From Stenogyne calaminthoides (Eukaryota > Streptophyta > Magnoliopsida > Lamiales > Lamiaceae), in the NCBI GenBank assembly GCA_037126765.1, contig JBBCBC010000008.1, positions 186,001 through 250,000 on the forward strand: DNA of 64,000 nt, given 5' to 3'. Shown piece after piece: positions 21,656 through 33,526 of this stretch. The stretch's first letter is position 1. Each line of letters opens with the position of its first letter. The notes under the pieces are model-generated. The model saw nothing but the letters and a program-made list of their open reading frames with translations, did no database searches and was not told the DNA's origin. Both the position numbers and the translations under genes were made by a program.

Positions 21656-22715
21656 GATTTTACTCTGTTAGTTACACTTGAGGGGTTGCTGCTTTATTTT
21701 GATCAATGCTTTTGTTGCCAACTTATCTTTAGTAGCATTTAATTTATTATGGACTTTGAAACAAATAATTAGCCCATTTGGATGCCAATTTTTAGCAATA
21801 TTTTGTGTTATTCATTCCCGAAGAAGTGCATTTTCATAGGTTTGGTTCTTTGTGGATATCACCATACTCGTTGCTACTGCCGATAACTTTGTGAGCTGAG
21901 TCCAATGTATTCGTTCTCTGACCTTATGCTCCATTTGGATGGATGAATTTAAAATTCGTGGATTTCACACATAAATCACCAACCTCTCTCCTTGAGTTAA
22001 ATGAATTTACAAATATTTAAATTTGAGTTTAGTTTAAAATTGAGGGATTTCAAATCTCATCAAAACCATGTCATTTGAAATACCCTCATTTCTACCCCTT
22101 CACTCTCTTCCCTTCTCTCTTATCTCTTGACAATTCATGATTTGAAATATATACATTCTTACATTTATTATTTTTCAAATCCATTCATTTCAAATCCTCC
22201 TATCCAAATGGAGCCCTAATGTTTTCGAGATTTTGATTTTTTATGATGTTGTTAATGAGGATAGGGCAAAATAACACAAGTTTATAATAGTGTCTGTAGC
22301 CCTTCACTCCTTCAGTGATGGTGACACAAGAAATGCTTATTTTTAAAACAAGTTGGGTCGCAACAACTTCTAAAAAAAACACTTGTATACTATTCATTAA
22401 AGGTGTAAAACAGACACTAAATAAGAGTATAAATTTCAAATGTAATAATGCACTTGCTTGCTAATCCACGTATGATCTTAGATTGTTAGATCTGTAAACA
22501 TTCTGCTGTGAGTGGCAAAACTCGTGTCCTGCTCTTGCTTTATTTTCCAATAATGTTTTGCCTTCACTGATGAAAAAAAGAGCTCCTTAAGAGATGTATT
22601 ATTGTTTTTAAGGCAGATGTATCTGTTTAATTATAGATAGTTTAAATTTGAAAACACATCAAAATTTCACAACTTTGGGAAGTCATGACATCCAGCTACC
22701 GCAAAATATATGTTT
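21656..22715 (+). repeat. 3' flank of unit 3
   Basis: It is homologous to 34344-35310 and to 1-1210. It ends near CGCAAAATATATGTTT, after which a cluster of small inverted-repeat elements is inserted. A block at about 21925-22215 starting CTCCATTTGGATGG, with its inverse near CCATCCAAATGGAG, looks like another ~290-bp MITE. Confidence 0.65.
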
Positions 22716-24180
22716 AAGGCTGTCTTTCCCTAACAGGGTGCAATGTTTTTTTTGGGGTTAGCAACTCTGATTAATCCTCATTACTGATAGTTTTTAATTA
22801 TTTCATGTATGAGAGTATCTCGGGAATATATTTTTTTAAGGACCGTAACTTTTTGGGCTGGTAAAACAAGGACGATAACTTTAAAATATAGCAATTTCAG
22901 GCCAAATTAGGGTCAATCTGGCTAATTTGTCTTGAAATCGCTACTGTTTAAAGTTACGGTCTTTATTTTGCTAGTCCAAAAAGTTACGATCCTTGTTTCG
23001 CTAACCCCCAAAGTTATTGTCCTTAAAGAATATATATTCTATAAATTTATCCAATAAAATATATTCATAAAGTTAAAAAAAATTATAAAATTTTATATTT
23101 AAAAATCATTAAAATTAAGGCTAAATAATAAAATCTAGCACATACTTTTAGGTTTTCATCAATTTTAGCATATATTTTTTTCTCTCTCCAAATTTAGAAC
23201 ATACTTTCACTTAATATTTAAAAATATCCCAAATTATTATTTTTGGCAAAATTCGTCTGATGTGGTCATTGTAGTTCACATGCTTTGCTGACGTGTAAAT
23301 ATTAAAATAAAAATATAAAAAACATCACCGCCTAAAATTAAAAAATAGAGACCTGAGATGTTTTTATATCCTACGTTTTCTCTTATAGGTGATGATATTT
23401 TTTTTATATTTTAATATGTACACGTCAGCAAGACAAGTGACCTCCAATGACCACATTAGACGAATTTTATCGAAAATAATGATTTGGGATGTTTTTTAAT
23501 ATTAAATGAAAGTATGTGCTAAATTTGGAGAGAAAAAAAAGTATGTGATAAAATTGATGAGAAGTCAAAAGTATGTGCTATATATGATTATTTGACCTAA
23601 ATTTTATAATTTATTAATTAATAAAAAATAATAATAAAATGTGAACATTGTAAAAATTTTGCAAAATTTGGACAATAAAATGGATATATTTAATTTGGAC
23701 AAATTTATGGATAAATTTATAGAATATTAAATATTATTTTTTTAGGATCATAATTTGGGGAGTTGGTCTCTCATTAATCAGATCTATGCTATGAACTTGG
23801 ATTATTTGACTCATTTCACTCATTTTCAACACATTTTTCTAAACCACTAAACTTGACTTGTATTATAACCTGGGTAGGGTCAAATGCCATGAATTAAAAA
23901 CAAGTTTCATAGCATGAACCAGGTCTATACAAATTTTTATCTAATTTGGGGTAGCAAATTAAAACAAGGACAATAACTTTTCCAGGCTTACAAAATAAGG
24001 ACCGTACCTTTAAACAGTGGCGATTTCAGGACAAATTAGCCCTAATGACCCTAATTTGGCCTGAAATTGCTACAATTAAAGTTATGATCCTTGTTTTGCC
24101 AGCTTGAAAAGTTACGGTCCTTATTTTACCACACCCCCAAAGTTATTGTCCTTAAAAAAATAACTCCTAGACTATCTCAT

Positions 24181-24233
<53 letters not shown>

Positions 24234-24240
24234 TTATATA
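22716..24240. mobile_element. Cluster of small inverted-repeat elements in unit 3
   Basis: This replaces about 100 bp of unit 4 (35313-35415). Two related ~200-bp foldback elements lie at about 22834-23033 and 23955-24165; both begin near AAGGACCGTAAC/AAGGACAATAAC and end with the inverse GTTATTGTCCTT. Between them a ~475-bp element (about 23117-23591) has ends AGCACATACTTTTAGG...TCATCAATTTT and the inverse. Flanking repeats are short and uncertain. It has no coding content. Confidence 0.6.
24186..24229. repeat. (AT)n microsatellite
   Basis: An uninterrupted run of about 20 or more AT dinucleotides. Confidence 0.9.
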
Positions 24241-24503
24241 TATTTTCACTAAATCGTGCTATATAATCATAAGGTACACCAAACCACATGCAATTTTAAT
24301 CTTAAAAAGTATCGCATCTTTTTTATTAAATTTCAAATATTCTTATCTAACATAGAAAATGAATTTTGCCAAATCACTCAAGATATAGAGAACTCCATGA
24401 AAATGGAACTCAGAACAAAGAGTGGAACAATTTTTTTTCAGACTTGGATAAAATTAAACTGAAGGAAGAAATGAAGAGTGAACATGCAGCCAATGTAGAT
24501 TAG
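24241..24503 (+). repeat. Duplicated 3' end of the neighbouring RNA-binding gene region; end of unit 3
   Basis: It matches 35413-35650, the region just downstream of the stop of the minus-strand gene at 35936. The match ends abruptly after GAACATGCAGCCAATGTAGA, where the next unit's 5' flank starts (AGAAACTTTGCCAATC). This fixes a unit boundary at about 24503. Confidence 0.7.
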
Positions 24504-25316
24504 AAACTTTGCCAATCAAATATCATAGAGGAGCAATTAATTCACATAACGAATAACTATCGTCACCTTACATAATGAAATATCACATCTTAGTTTTTTT
24601 TTTAAATATCTAAATTAGTAGATAAGCAGAACTTTATTACTAAATTATTGAATCTTAAATATTATGCGCACAATTACACATACTGGACTAAGTAATAAGA
24701 AAATAAACAGAAGTTGGCCGAGAATGTTTAAAACAATTAATAAACCAAAACATGGCATTAATCCCATTCTAACTTTGTGCTTATTTAAAAATAAAGGACT
24801 TTGTGACATATTAGGTAGCAACAAAGCTGAGTTGCTGCAACTTATTCGAAAACAACCAATTAAGCAACCAAAAAGAATATGTTCACAACTTGCGGGTGAC
24901 TCACGACCCGAAAGAAATACAGAGAAGAAGGGGAAAATATTTTTTCAATACTGTAACTTTGGGGGTGATAAAAAGTAGGATTTTAACTTTTAAAAGTAGC
25001 AAAATTAGGCCCTTAACTTTTTAAAATAGCAATTTAAGGCCAAATTAAGCCCGGATTGCCCTCTTCCGGGCTCATATCGCACACATGAAAATTCTTACTA
25101 ATATAAATATATTTTTAATTTTCAAGGTCAACTTTTTACTTTTTAAGAATTAATTCCAATTCTTTTGTAAGTTAAATTCCATGTCATTTTTTAAGACTTG
25201 CTGATTTGCCTATCCACGGCTGAAGTGAAAGGAATACACGCTGAAACCCTACCCCCAAATCCCCGGCCAAATCGCAGATTCGACGAAATCGCTCCTGGAA
25301 TTGCTAGCCACTGAGT
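24504..25316 (+). repeat. 5' flank of unit 4, left part, with inserted sequence
   Basis: 24504-24880 matches the other unit flanks. From about 24885 different sequence begins, including a half-element related to the foldback elements at 22834 and 23955 (about 24950-25075). This sequence, together with 29835 to about 30030, forms the target into which the LINE inserted. No gene is seen. Confidence 0.5.
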
Positions 25317-25353
25317 AAATGGTGACTATTCGGCAAAAAAAACCTCAATTAGC

Positions 25354-25875
25354 ATGAGAGAGAAAATAGAGAGAGAAAGAGATGAAGGAAAACGGGAAGA
25401 CAGAGAGTCGGGATGGATTCAAGTTCCACTCCGAGTCCGTCGTATTCCGGCAACACAACAGACCTATTCAGGCCTATATCATGGTCATCCGCAACATCGG
25501 AGGTTTATCAACAAGTCAGATTTCAAGAAGAAGATTTTTGTGTCTAACTTTCCGGAGGACTGGACAGAGAAGGATGTTTTCGAGTGGCTACGTCGTTTGG
25601 GACGTATTACTGATGTGTTCATCCCTAAAGGAAGGACTAAGCTGGGAAGAAGATTTGCGTTTGTCACATTTGTTGGTTGTCATAATATCGCGCAAGTTGC
25701 TAAAGAGATTGATCAAATGTGGATAGGCTTAAGAAAGATTTGTGCCTCAATTGCCCGCCCTGTTCCAGCTCCACATCACCAAACGTCTGTTCCCTCTAAT
25801 CTCCTGAATCCTGGGGGAAATAGAGATCCGGAAGTTGATCCAATGGGCCCACTCCTTGTCTCCTCTGGAAGCTGA
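25354..25875 (+). CDS. LINE ORF1, RRM-type, shortened
   Basis: 173 residues. A charged start (MREKIERERDEGKRED) is followed by an RRM at about residues 60-130 whose RNP2 is KIFVSNFPE and whose RNP1-like motif is RRFAFVTF. ORF1 of this type binds the LINE RNA. The usual long C-terminal part with a zinc knuckle is absent: after a Pro-rich stretch the frame stops at LLVSSGS. A short direct repeat (CCTCTGGAAGCTGATC twice, about 25862-25893) surrounds the stop, so a small duplication may have ended the frame. It belongs to a dead element. Confidence 0.75.
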   Translation: MREKIERERDEGKREDRESGWIQVPLRVRRIPATQQTYSGLYHGHPQHRRFINKSDFKKKIFVSNFPEDWTEKDVFEWLRRLGRITDVFIPKGRTKLGRRFAFVTFVGCHNIAQVAKEIDQMWIGLRKICASIARPVPAPHHQTSVPSNLLNPGGNRDPEVDPMGPLLVSSGS

Positions 25876-26009
25876 TCTGTCCTCTGGAAGCTGATCCAAT
25901 GGGCTCAGGCCCTTCAATTTGGGCCCGATAACATGGTCAAGCCTAATCCCAATACAAAATCGTCTAATCCGGAGGCCCAAGTTGAGGGAAAGACTAATCC
26001 TATGAATTA

Positions 26010-29000
26010 ATGAAGATTCTAAGTTATAACGTGCGGGGACTAGGAAGTAGGAGGAAGAAGAATATGGTCAAAGATCTTATCTGTAAGGAAAAAATTGATT
26101 TTGCGTGTTTGCAAGAAACAAAAATGGAGGTCATTGATAGATTAACTTGTGATACTCTATGGAAGAGTAAAGACTACGATTGGTATTATTTGGGATCCAC
26201 TGGAAACTCTGGAGGTATTCTCTGTATTTGGGACTGCAAGTTATTTCAGAAAAAAGATTGTTGGGGGGAAGACGGAGTTCTAGCCATTGAAGGTCAATGG
26301 GGAGTGGAAAATATTGATATTTGTTTTATGAATGTCTTGCTTTCGGGAGTTTATTTCAAGCAAAGTGACGGAGAAACAAAACTTTCTTTGGTGTGTGTGT
26401 GGGAATTTCAATTCAGTCCTTCATCAGGCGGAGAGAAAAGGGGCAAGTCTCTCATACTCCCAGAGGGATATTTCTGCATTCAATTACTTCATCCAGGAAT
26501 CAGATTTACTCGACATCCCTCTTCTTCGTAGACGCTTTACTTGGTTCAAAGATAACGGCTCTTGTTGCAGGTTGGATCGATTTCTTATTTCAAGGAATTG
26601 GTTTTCCAGATGGCCGAATTCTACTCAAAGAGGCCTTCCTAGATCTTATTCGGATCATGCCCCTATTACTCTTGCAATGGAAGTCCCTATCAACTGGGGT
26701 CCTAAACCATTTCAGATTGTTAACTGGTGGTTGGATATTGATGAGCTAAAGAAGATTATCCGTCATTCGTGGATCAATGCAAGTGTGGATGGATGGGGGT
26801 CACATGTTGTCAAGGAGAAACTGAATATTATTAAACAATCAATCAACACGTGGAGGATGAAAGGAGGAAATAATCTGGAATCTAAAATTAAGGAAATAGA
26901 ACTTCAGTTGTCTTCTCTTGACGTCAAACTCGAGTTAAAGGGTTGGTCTTCTAGAGATATTGAGGATAGGAAAAATCTCCTCTGCTGTTTGGAGGAGTAC
27001 CATTTGAAGCGTGACAGACTTGCTTTCCAAAAATCAAAAACTAATTGGCTTCGTGAAGGGGATACCAATTCTGGTTTCTTCCATGCTTCAGTGAATAGAA
27101 GATCCAAATTATCAGAAATTAAAGGTATCTCGATTAATGGAAAATGGGTGGAAGGGGTGGAGGAATTAAAAGAGGGGATTTATACTTACTTCAAAACTGC
27201 TTTCTCTAAGGCGATTTGCAATCGACAAAAGATGACAGGTGTTTCTTGTCCCAAAATTGGTGTTGCTGAGAACTGCTTGCTCACTGCTGCTTTTTCTAGG
27301 AGTGAAATTAAAAAGGCTGTCTGAGGTTGTGGGGATAACAAGAGCCCGGGGCCAGACGGATTCAACTTCCGCTTTGTAAAATGTTTTTGGGATCTGATTG
27401 AAGAAGATATGTGCAAGGTTGTGTCTGATTTCCATTCGAATGCCAAATTTGAAAGGTATTAATGCCTCTTTCTTTACTCTTGTGCCAAAGGTGCTGAACC
27501 CAACCTCTATTTCTGAATTTAGACCGATTTCTCTAATCGGATGTGTATACAAAATTTTGGCGAAATTGTTGGCAAATAGATTGTCGAAAGTATTGGAGGA
27601 TGTTATCTCTCCAAATCAATCTACTTTTATTAGAGGCAGAAATATTCTTGATAGTGTTGTCGTGGCAAATGAGGTTGTGGACGAAGCCAGAAAAGAGGGA
27701 AAGAGTATATTCGTGTTCAAAATTGACTTCGAGAAGGCATATGATTATGTTGACTTCTCCTTCCTGCAAGATATGATGGCAGCAATGAATTTTGACCCTA
27801 AATGGTGTGAATGGATTAAAACGTGCACTCAGTCCGCCTCTATTTCTGTCCTAGTGAATGGGAGTCCTACTAAAGAGTTTATGCTAGAGAAAGGTTTAAG
27901 GCAAGGTGATCCTCTCTCACCTTTCCTCTTCCTTGTGATAGCTGATTGTCTTAGTCTGATGGTTCAAAAAGCGGTTGACAGGGGTGTCTTTTCTCCAGTT
28001 CTTGTTGGATCGAAGTGTGTTAAAATTTCTCATCTACAATTCGCGGATGACACTATCTTTTTTGGTGAAGCTAATTGTAAGAATATCATCGTCCTAAAAA
28101 GTATCCTTCGAATGTTCGAGTTGTGGTCAGGGCTGAAGATCAATTTCAATAAGAGTACTTTGTCGGGTATAAATGTACCAAGCAATATCCTTTCTAGTAT
28201 GGCTGATTTGATGAATTGTAAAACAGCTGAGTTTCCCATCAAATATCTTGGTCTTAAAATTGGTGCTAATTATGGTAGGAGCGCAAGCTGGACTGATGTG
28301 GTGAAGAAAATGGAGTCTAGACTTAACAGATGGGACAACAAGTTTCTATCTTTCGGTGGTAGAATTATTCTAACGAAGGCTGTTTTAGCTAATCTTCCCA
28401 CTTATGATTTATCTCTAAATCGTGCCCCTGCATATGTTATCACAAAGCTCACTTCAATTCAGTGTCACTTCCTATGGGGTGGTAGAAAAGGTGTTGAAAG
28501 AAAGATCGCTTGGGTTAGTTGGGAAAAGATTTGCAAAGCCAAAACGAAGGGTGGATTAGGTATCAAAAATCTCAAAGCTTTCAATCACGCTCTTTTGGGA
28601 AAATGGGGATGGCGTCTACTCGAGAAGGACAACAAAAATTTGTGGGCTGATGTTTTTATCTCGAAATACGGTGATTTGCAAGCCTGTGTGGAAAAGTTCA
28701 AATCAAATAAAGTGTCCAGGAAGAATTGGTCTTATTGGTGGCTCTCGCTTATTTCTGAAATAGTATCTAAAGAATGGTTTAACAACAATTGCTACCAAGT
28801 CGTGATAAATGGTTCTAACATCAGATTTTGGTCGGACAATTGGGTTGGTGGTTCGAACCTCAAATTGCTATATCCCTGTCTCTTCAAAATTGATCGCAAC
28901 TCTTCTTGCACTATTGCAGAGAGAGTTAAGTGGGTGGAAGGTACTAGAAGTTGGACCTGGGAGTGGCGCCGAAGGTTATTTGATTGGGAGCTAACTTTGT

Positions 29001-29718
29001 TGGAGGACTTGATTGCTCGAGTTGCTGGTTTTCTGAGTTTTTCGATGGAAATGGATCGCTGGAAATGGGGCAAATCTGGTTCGGGGATGTATTCAGTTAG
29101 TTCAGCTTATGCTACTATATTCGATGTTGCCGATTCTCCAAATTATCAGAGGTATGATTTGAGTATTATTTGGAGTAAAGCAGTCCCGCTCAAAGTGGCC
29201 GCTTTCTCGTGGAAAATGGTCCAAGATAGGATCCCAACTACTCTCAATCACTTTCTCGTGGAAAATGGTCCAAGATAGGATCCCAACTACTCTCAATCTT
29301 CGCAAAAGGGGAGCTCTCAATATCAACTATTCAGTTTTGTGTCTTATGCAGGGGGGAAAAGGAAGATGTTGACCATTTATTCTTCAAATGTGCTATTGTC
29401 AAGAAGTTATGGGAGGATTTGTACTGTTGGTTTGGGATTAATTACCAGGCTAACATTATAAAGTTGGACCATTTTATTCATCACTGCAGCTGCTCAAGTT
29501 CAGAGTGGAAAATTGCTTGAGAGTTGATTTGGCACTGTTCAATCTGGCATATCTGGTGGCTTAGGAATTCAGTTGTGTTCAGAGGTTTAAAACCAGATGA
29601 TCAAGATGTGTTGTTCAAGATTCATATTTCTTCTTTTTTTTGGTTAAAGGCAAAAAAATTATATCAACAGTTGGAACTCTATTGGACATTGGATCAGATA
29701 ACCATATCTATGTGTTAG
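26010..29718 (+). pseudogene. LINE ORF2 (endonuclease / reverse transcriptase), broken
   Basis: The endonuclease starts MKILSYNVRGLGSRRKKN with the catalytic CLQETKM. A frame change at about 26335-26400 is followed by CGNFNSVLH (residues of the exonuclease-endonuclease-phosphatase fold). A stop at 27322 and a further frame change by about 27400 precede the RT: FRPISLIGCVYKILAK, FKIDFEKAYDYVD, GLRQGDPLSPFLF and the catalytic FADD (about 28037). A zf-RVT region follows. At about 29203-29300 a 49-bp tandem duplication shifts the frame again. At least three lesions make it inactive. Confidence 0.88.
29203..29300. repeat. 49-bp tandem duplication inside LINE ORF2
   Basis: CTTTCTCGTGGAAAATGGTC... 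through ACTCTCAATC occurs twice in direct succession without mismatch in the repeated core. 49 is not a multiple of three, so it breaks the frame. Confidence 0.9.
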
Positions 29719-30035
29719 TTTTGGCAAAGTTGTTTGAGGATATGTTGTAATCTCTCTTCTGTATTCTTGGGGTATTCCTGTTACCCCAATAATATAATTT
29801 TGCTTTTTTCCAAAAAAAATGGTGACTATTCGGCTATTCGCACCAAGAAACGGATGAATGACCCACCCCCTACATACATTAAGTTCAACCCTAAAAATCG
29901 CAGAGTAATGGTAATTGTTGTGCATATGAGACGTTTATTTATAATTTTTTGTGGGGCTTGTTTGTGCTCCCCACCCATAAATAAACAGGGGCGGGTTGAG
30001 TTTGAACTGAATTTGGATTTGCCACACTTTTCCAA

Positions 30036-32530
30036 TATAAACTTTGTTATATATATTTTGTCAATATAAATTTCACCACATATACTTTGTCATTGAGCAC
30101 GGCGGGTTAAACCCGAAGACTAGTTGATCCCGAACTTTATTAGGTCCCTAGCTGTTAGAAATTTTGTCATAGCACTGTGAGTCTTTCCAAAGCCATATTA
30201 ATGACCTTGGTCATTATCGATGACAACTTTTATTGTCACGGGCCCGTGAACTAGTCCCGGGCTACTAGAAACTTTGTCAACCGATATCATGCAAGAACAA
30301 TTAATTCGAGGACAACTTTTATTGTCCCGGGCCCGTGAACTAGTCCAAGATTATTAGAAAATTTGTCAATCCAATATCATATAGGAGCAATTAATTCACA
30401 TAACGCATAAATCAAATAGTTTATTTAAAGCATTTAATACAGAATAATCATGCATTAATTTATTACCAACCAAAGTAGGAACTAAAGCAAATAAAACTTC
30501 TTCTCGAAAGATGAATGCGGAGGTGACAAGTAGAAGCTTTGTATGATATAATCCTCAGTAACTATGGTCGCCTAACATAATGAAATATCGTATCTTAGTA
30601 TTTTTTTTATATCTAAATTAATAGATAAGCAAAACCTTATTACTAAATTATTAAATTAAATCTTAAATTTTATGCGTATAATTATACATACTGGATTAAC
30701 AACATAAGTAAAAAGAAAATAAACAGAAGTTGGCTTAGACTGTTTGAAACAATGAGAAAAAAATCACAAATGATCATGTAATTTTGTCCGAATCAGCAAA
30801 TGGTCGTGTAAATTTTTATTTTATCAATTTGATCCTTTTGATTTCAATTCTAGTCCTTTTCGCCAGAAAATTGAAATTTTTGGCCAAAAAATGTCCGGAT
30901 GATGTAGTATATAAAATAATGTGAAAAAAATATTGAAATGACGGGTTCAGTGAGAGGAAGAGAATAATATAGGTTTCGACCCTCGCCTCAACGCAAATCA
31001 CTCAAAGTTAGGCACGATAATGAATTAATTCATGATTTTGAAGTTGCGATTCACGGTGGAGGTGTAATCAAAACATGAAACTGATTGAAAGTTTTTCTTC
31101 CTTAATGAAAGACATTTCAAATGAGAGTGGTGACGACCGTTGACTTGACTAGAAAAAAAAATTAAGTAAATTTTCCGATCAAATTTTAAATTATAAGATG
31201 AAAAAGACTAAAATTAAAACCAAAATAATCAAAACTAATAAAATAAAAATTACCGAACTATTTGTGGATTTAAGTAAAGTTACAGTATCATTTGTGATTT
31301 TTTCTCTTAAAACAGTTGAGAAACTAAAACATGGCATTAATCCCATTCTTACTGTGTTTATAAAAAACAAAAGGACTTTTGGAGACATATTGGGTAGCAA
31401 GAAAATTGAAGTTGCTGAAACTTATTCGAAATTCGAAAACAACCAATCAAAGAAAAAAGTGATTTGGGCTGTTAATAAACACATCCAGCTAATAGAATTA
31501 GAACACACTGAATTTAATAATGTCCCATTAGTATATTTTGAAAAATGAAAAGATAAATCCCTTCAAAAAAATAAATGAAAAGATAAAAGGTCATCAATAT
31601 ATATTAACAGGACCGGCGGCAATGATATTAGACGAATCACACATTCCTGAAGGAATATTCTCCTTTGATACCATATTCCATCTAATCTGTATAACAGTAT
31701 AGCAGCTGGACTGAATCTTTATGATTTCATTCTGGTATTTTCTTGTCTCATTATATATCCTATGATAGATTGACACGTGTCCTCATTTTGGAGGCTTCAT
31801 GCCTCTTTATATATATTCTATCTGTCCCAAATATATAGGCTTATTTTTCTTTTATGGATGTCCCAAATATATAGGCTTGTTTCTACATAAAGTAACTTTT
31901 TCTAATTAATTTACTAATATGACCTTGTGCATTAATTATGTTGGAAACTATAACAATTATTAAATAGGGATATAATATAAATTTGGCTTATTTAATTTAC
32001 CTTTCCAATATAATTTTTTAATCCGTGTAAAAAATCTCTATTAGTATATAGAGGGATATATATGAAACCTGATGTAATACCCTTTTTTTTTTTTTTTTAA
32101 CAGAATGAAGGTTTAATACCCTTCATTGAGAAATATGTTTGCAGCTTTCTCTTATCTTTTAGCATCCATATTTTATCAAAGGATCGATAAAAAAAAGCAT
32201 GGAATGAAAGCTCATAAAAAATTAAACTAAAAAAAAAAAAACATGAGAAAGAATATCTACTAAAGATACAGTAAAAACACTTACAGGAATATTTTATATA
32301 AGAATCATTTATTTTATAATAATAAAAAATAACAACTTCAACTTGGGATCAATTATATTTAAAATTAAAATTAACAATGTAATAAGTTAAAAAGAATTTG
32401 GTTCCATCTTAAAAATTTATATCTCCATATTAAAATAAATAATATTATTTATAAAAATTTACATATAATTACAATATAAGATAAATTAAGATATTTATCT
32501 ATGATTGATTCTGAAACATATGAAAATGAG
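30036..32530 (+). repeat. 5' flank of unit 4, right part, with two insertions
   Basis: It is homologous to the unit 1 flank (2284-4330) and the unit 3 flank (11340-13095). It is interrupted by a TIR element at about 30755-31308 and by a second segment at about 31628-32175 (contains two copies of GTCCCAAATATATAGGCTT) that is absent from unit 3. No gene is seen. Confidence 0.6.
30755..31308. mobile_element. Long-TIR element, ~554 bp
   Basis: The left end (AGAAAAAAATCACAAATGATC) and the inverse of the right end (AAGAGAAAAAATCACAAATG) are related over ~100 bp, including AATTTTTATTTTATCAATTTG and its counterpart. It is flanked by GAAACAATG and AAAACAGTT, a degenerate 9-bp TSD. Units 1 and 3 carry the empty site AAAACAATTAATAAAC. 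The ORF at 31198 partly runs out of the element and is not a gene. Confidence 0.6.
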
Positions 32531-33282
32531 TATTTTTTCACTTAATTTTATAACTTGTCACAGCATCTTCTACTTGCGTCTACGTAATAACTCGTTCGAT
32601 TAGTTTATACATGTATTTTGTATTATCAAAATGCACGTATTTATTTTAGTCAAATTCATATTAATTAATTACATGAATTTATTAAAGGTTTATATACATA
32701 TAGTATAATATGTATTATATTGGATATTATTTTTTTGAGAAAAATATAATATTTTTCTCTATGTAAAATTCTATTTAAGAATAGTTTTTTTATAATAATA
32801 ATTTTTCTGGATCTCAATAATATAACTGTATAGATTTTTTACTGTAATTATTATGTTTTGAGTTCTTATTGTAATATATTATTTTTTAGACACACTTGCA
32901 TAAGACGGGCTATAATTTGGACATTGACGCTTTAAAATCTACGAGAAAAGGTGGGTGTGATTCACTAATTTGAGCTAAGTTGTACTTCGTCTTATATATG
33001 AGACCGTCTAATATAAGTTTTTTTATTATTGTTTTCAAGAGTAACACTCAGGTGAATCACGTCTATATATGAACTCTATCACTATTATGTGCAAAAATTA
33101 TCACTGTTATACATAAAAAAATTCATTGTTTAAAAATATAAGATATTTTTTAGACAATGATAATTTTTATGCATAATAGTGATAATTTTGATAATTTTTA
33201 TACATAGCAATGATACTATAAAAACCAAATTTACGGTGAACTCGGATTTACATAATTTTTTTGTATTTTTTCTATAGTGAGA
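32531..33282. other. AT-rich flank of unit 4 with a foldback at 33078-33183
   Basis: A hairpin is formed by ATCACTATTATGTGCAAAAATT (33078) and its near inverse ending ATAATAGTGAT (33183). Upstream, 32880-33010 carries TAAGACGGGCTATAAT and a related inverse (TTATATATGAGACCGTC), suggesting a second small element. No gene is seen. Confidence 0.5.
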
Positions 33283-33526
33283 ATGATCGAATACTAAAAG
33301 GGGTTGAGGGTCAGATGAGAAATCTGTGGAGTTATGCGTTATCTTTAATCCATCCCTCATTAACGGTCTCACACGGAGAAATTTGGACGCTTAAAAATAA
33401 CTGAAAATGAGAAACTTGAGGAATACTTATCTCTCTTGTCAAAAAAAAAGGAATACTTATCTCAAGAATATAAACAATTATATATTACAAATTTACAATA
33501 GCCCTCTCCTTCTTGTTTGGACGATC
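33283..33526 (+). promoter_or_regulatory. Conserved upstream region of gene copy 4
   Basis: The motifs shared with copies 1 and 2 are present in order: GAATACTAAAAGGGG, GAGAAATCTGTGG, a TATAAAC box (33469-33475) and TTACAAATTTACAATAGC. A short duplication (GGAATACTTATCTC twice) separates them more than in the other copies. Confidence 0.5.

Larger units (their letters stand above)
25335..29816 (+). mobile_element. L1-type LINE, 4.5 kb, 18-bp TSD
   Basis: It is flanked by perfect 18-bp direct repeats AAATGGTGACTATTCGGC (25317-25334 and 29817-29834). It contains an ORF1 with an RRM, then an ORF2 with endonuclease, reverse transcriptase and a C-terminal zf-RVT region, and ends in a short A-rich tail (CCAAAAA). 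This is the order of plant L1 elements. It appears nearly full length but is inactive, since ORF2 has several frame breaks. Promoter sequence at the 5' end is short, so a slight 5' truncation is possible. Confidence 0.9.
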
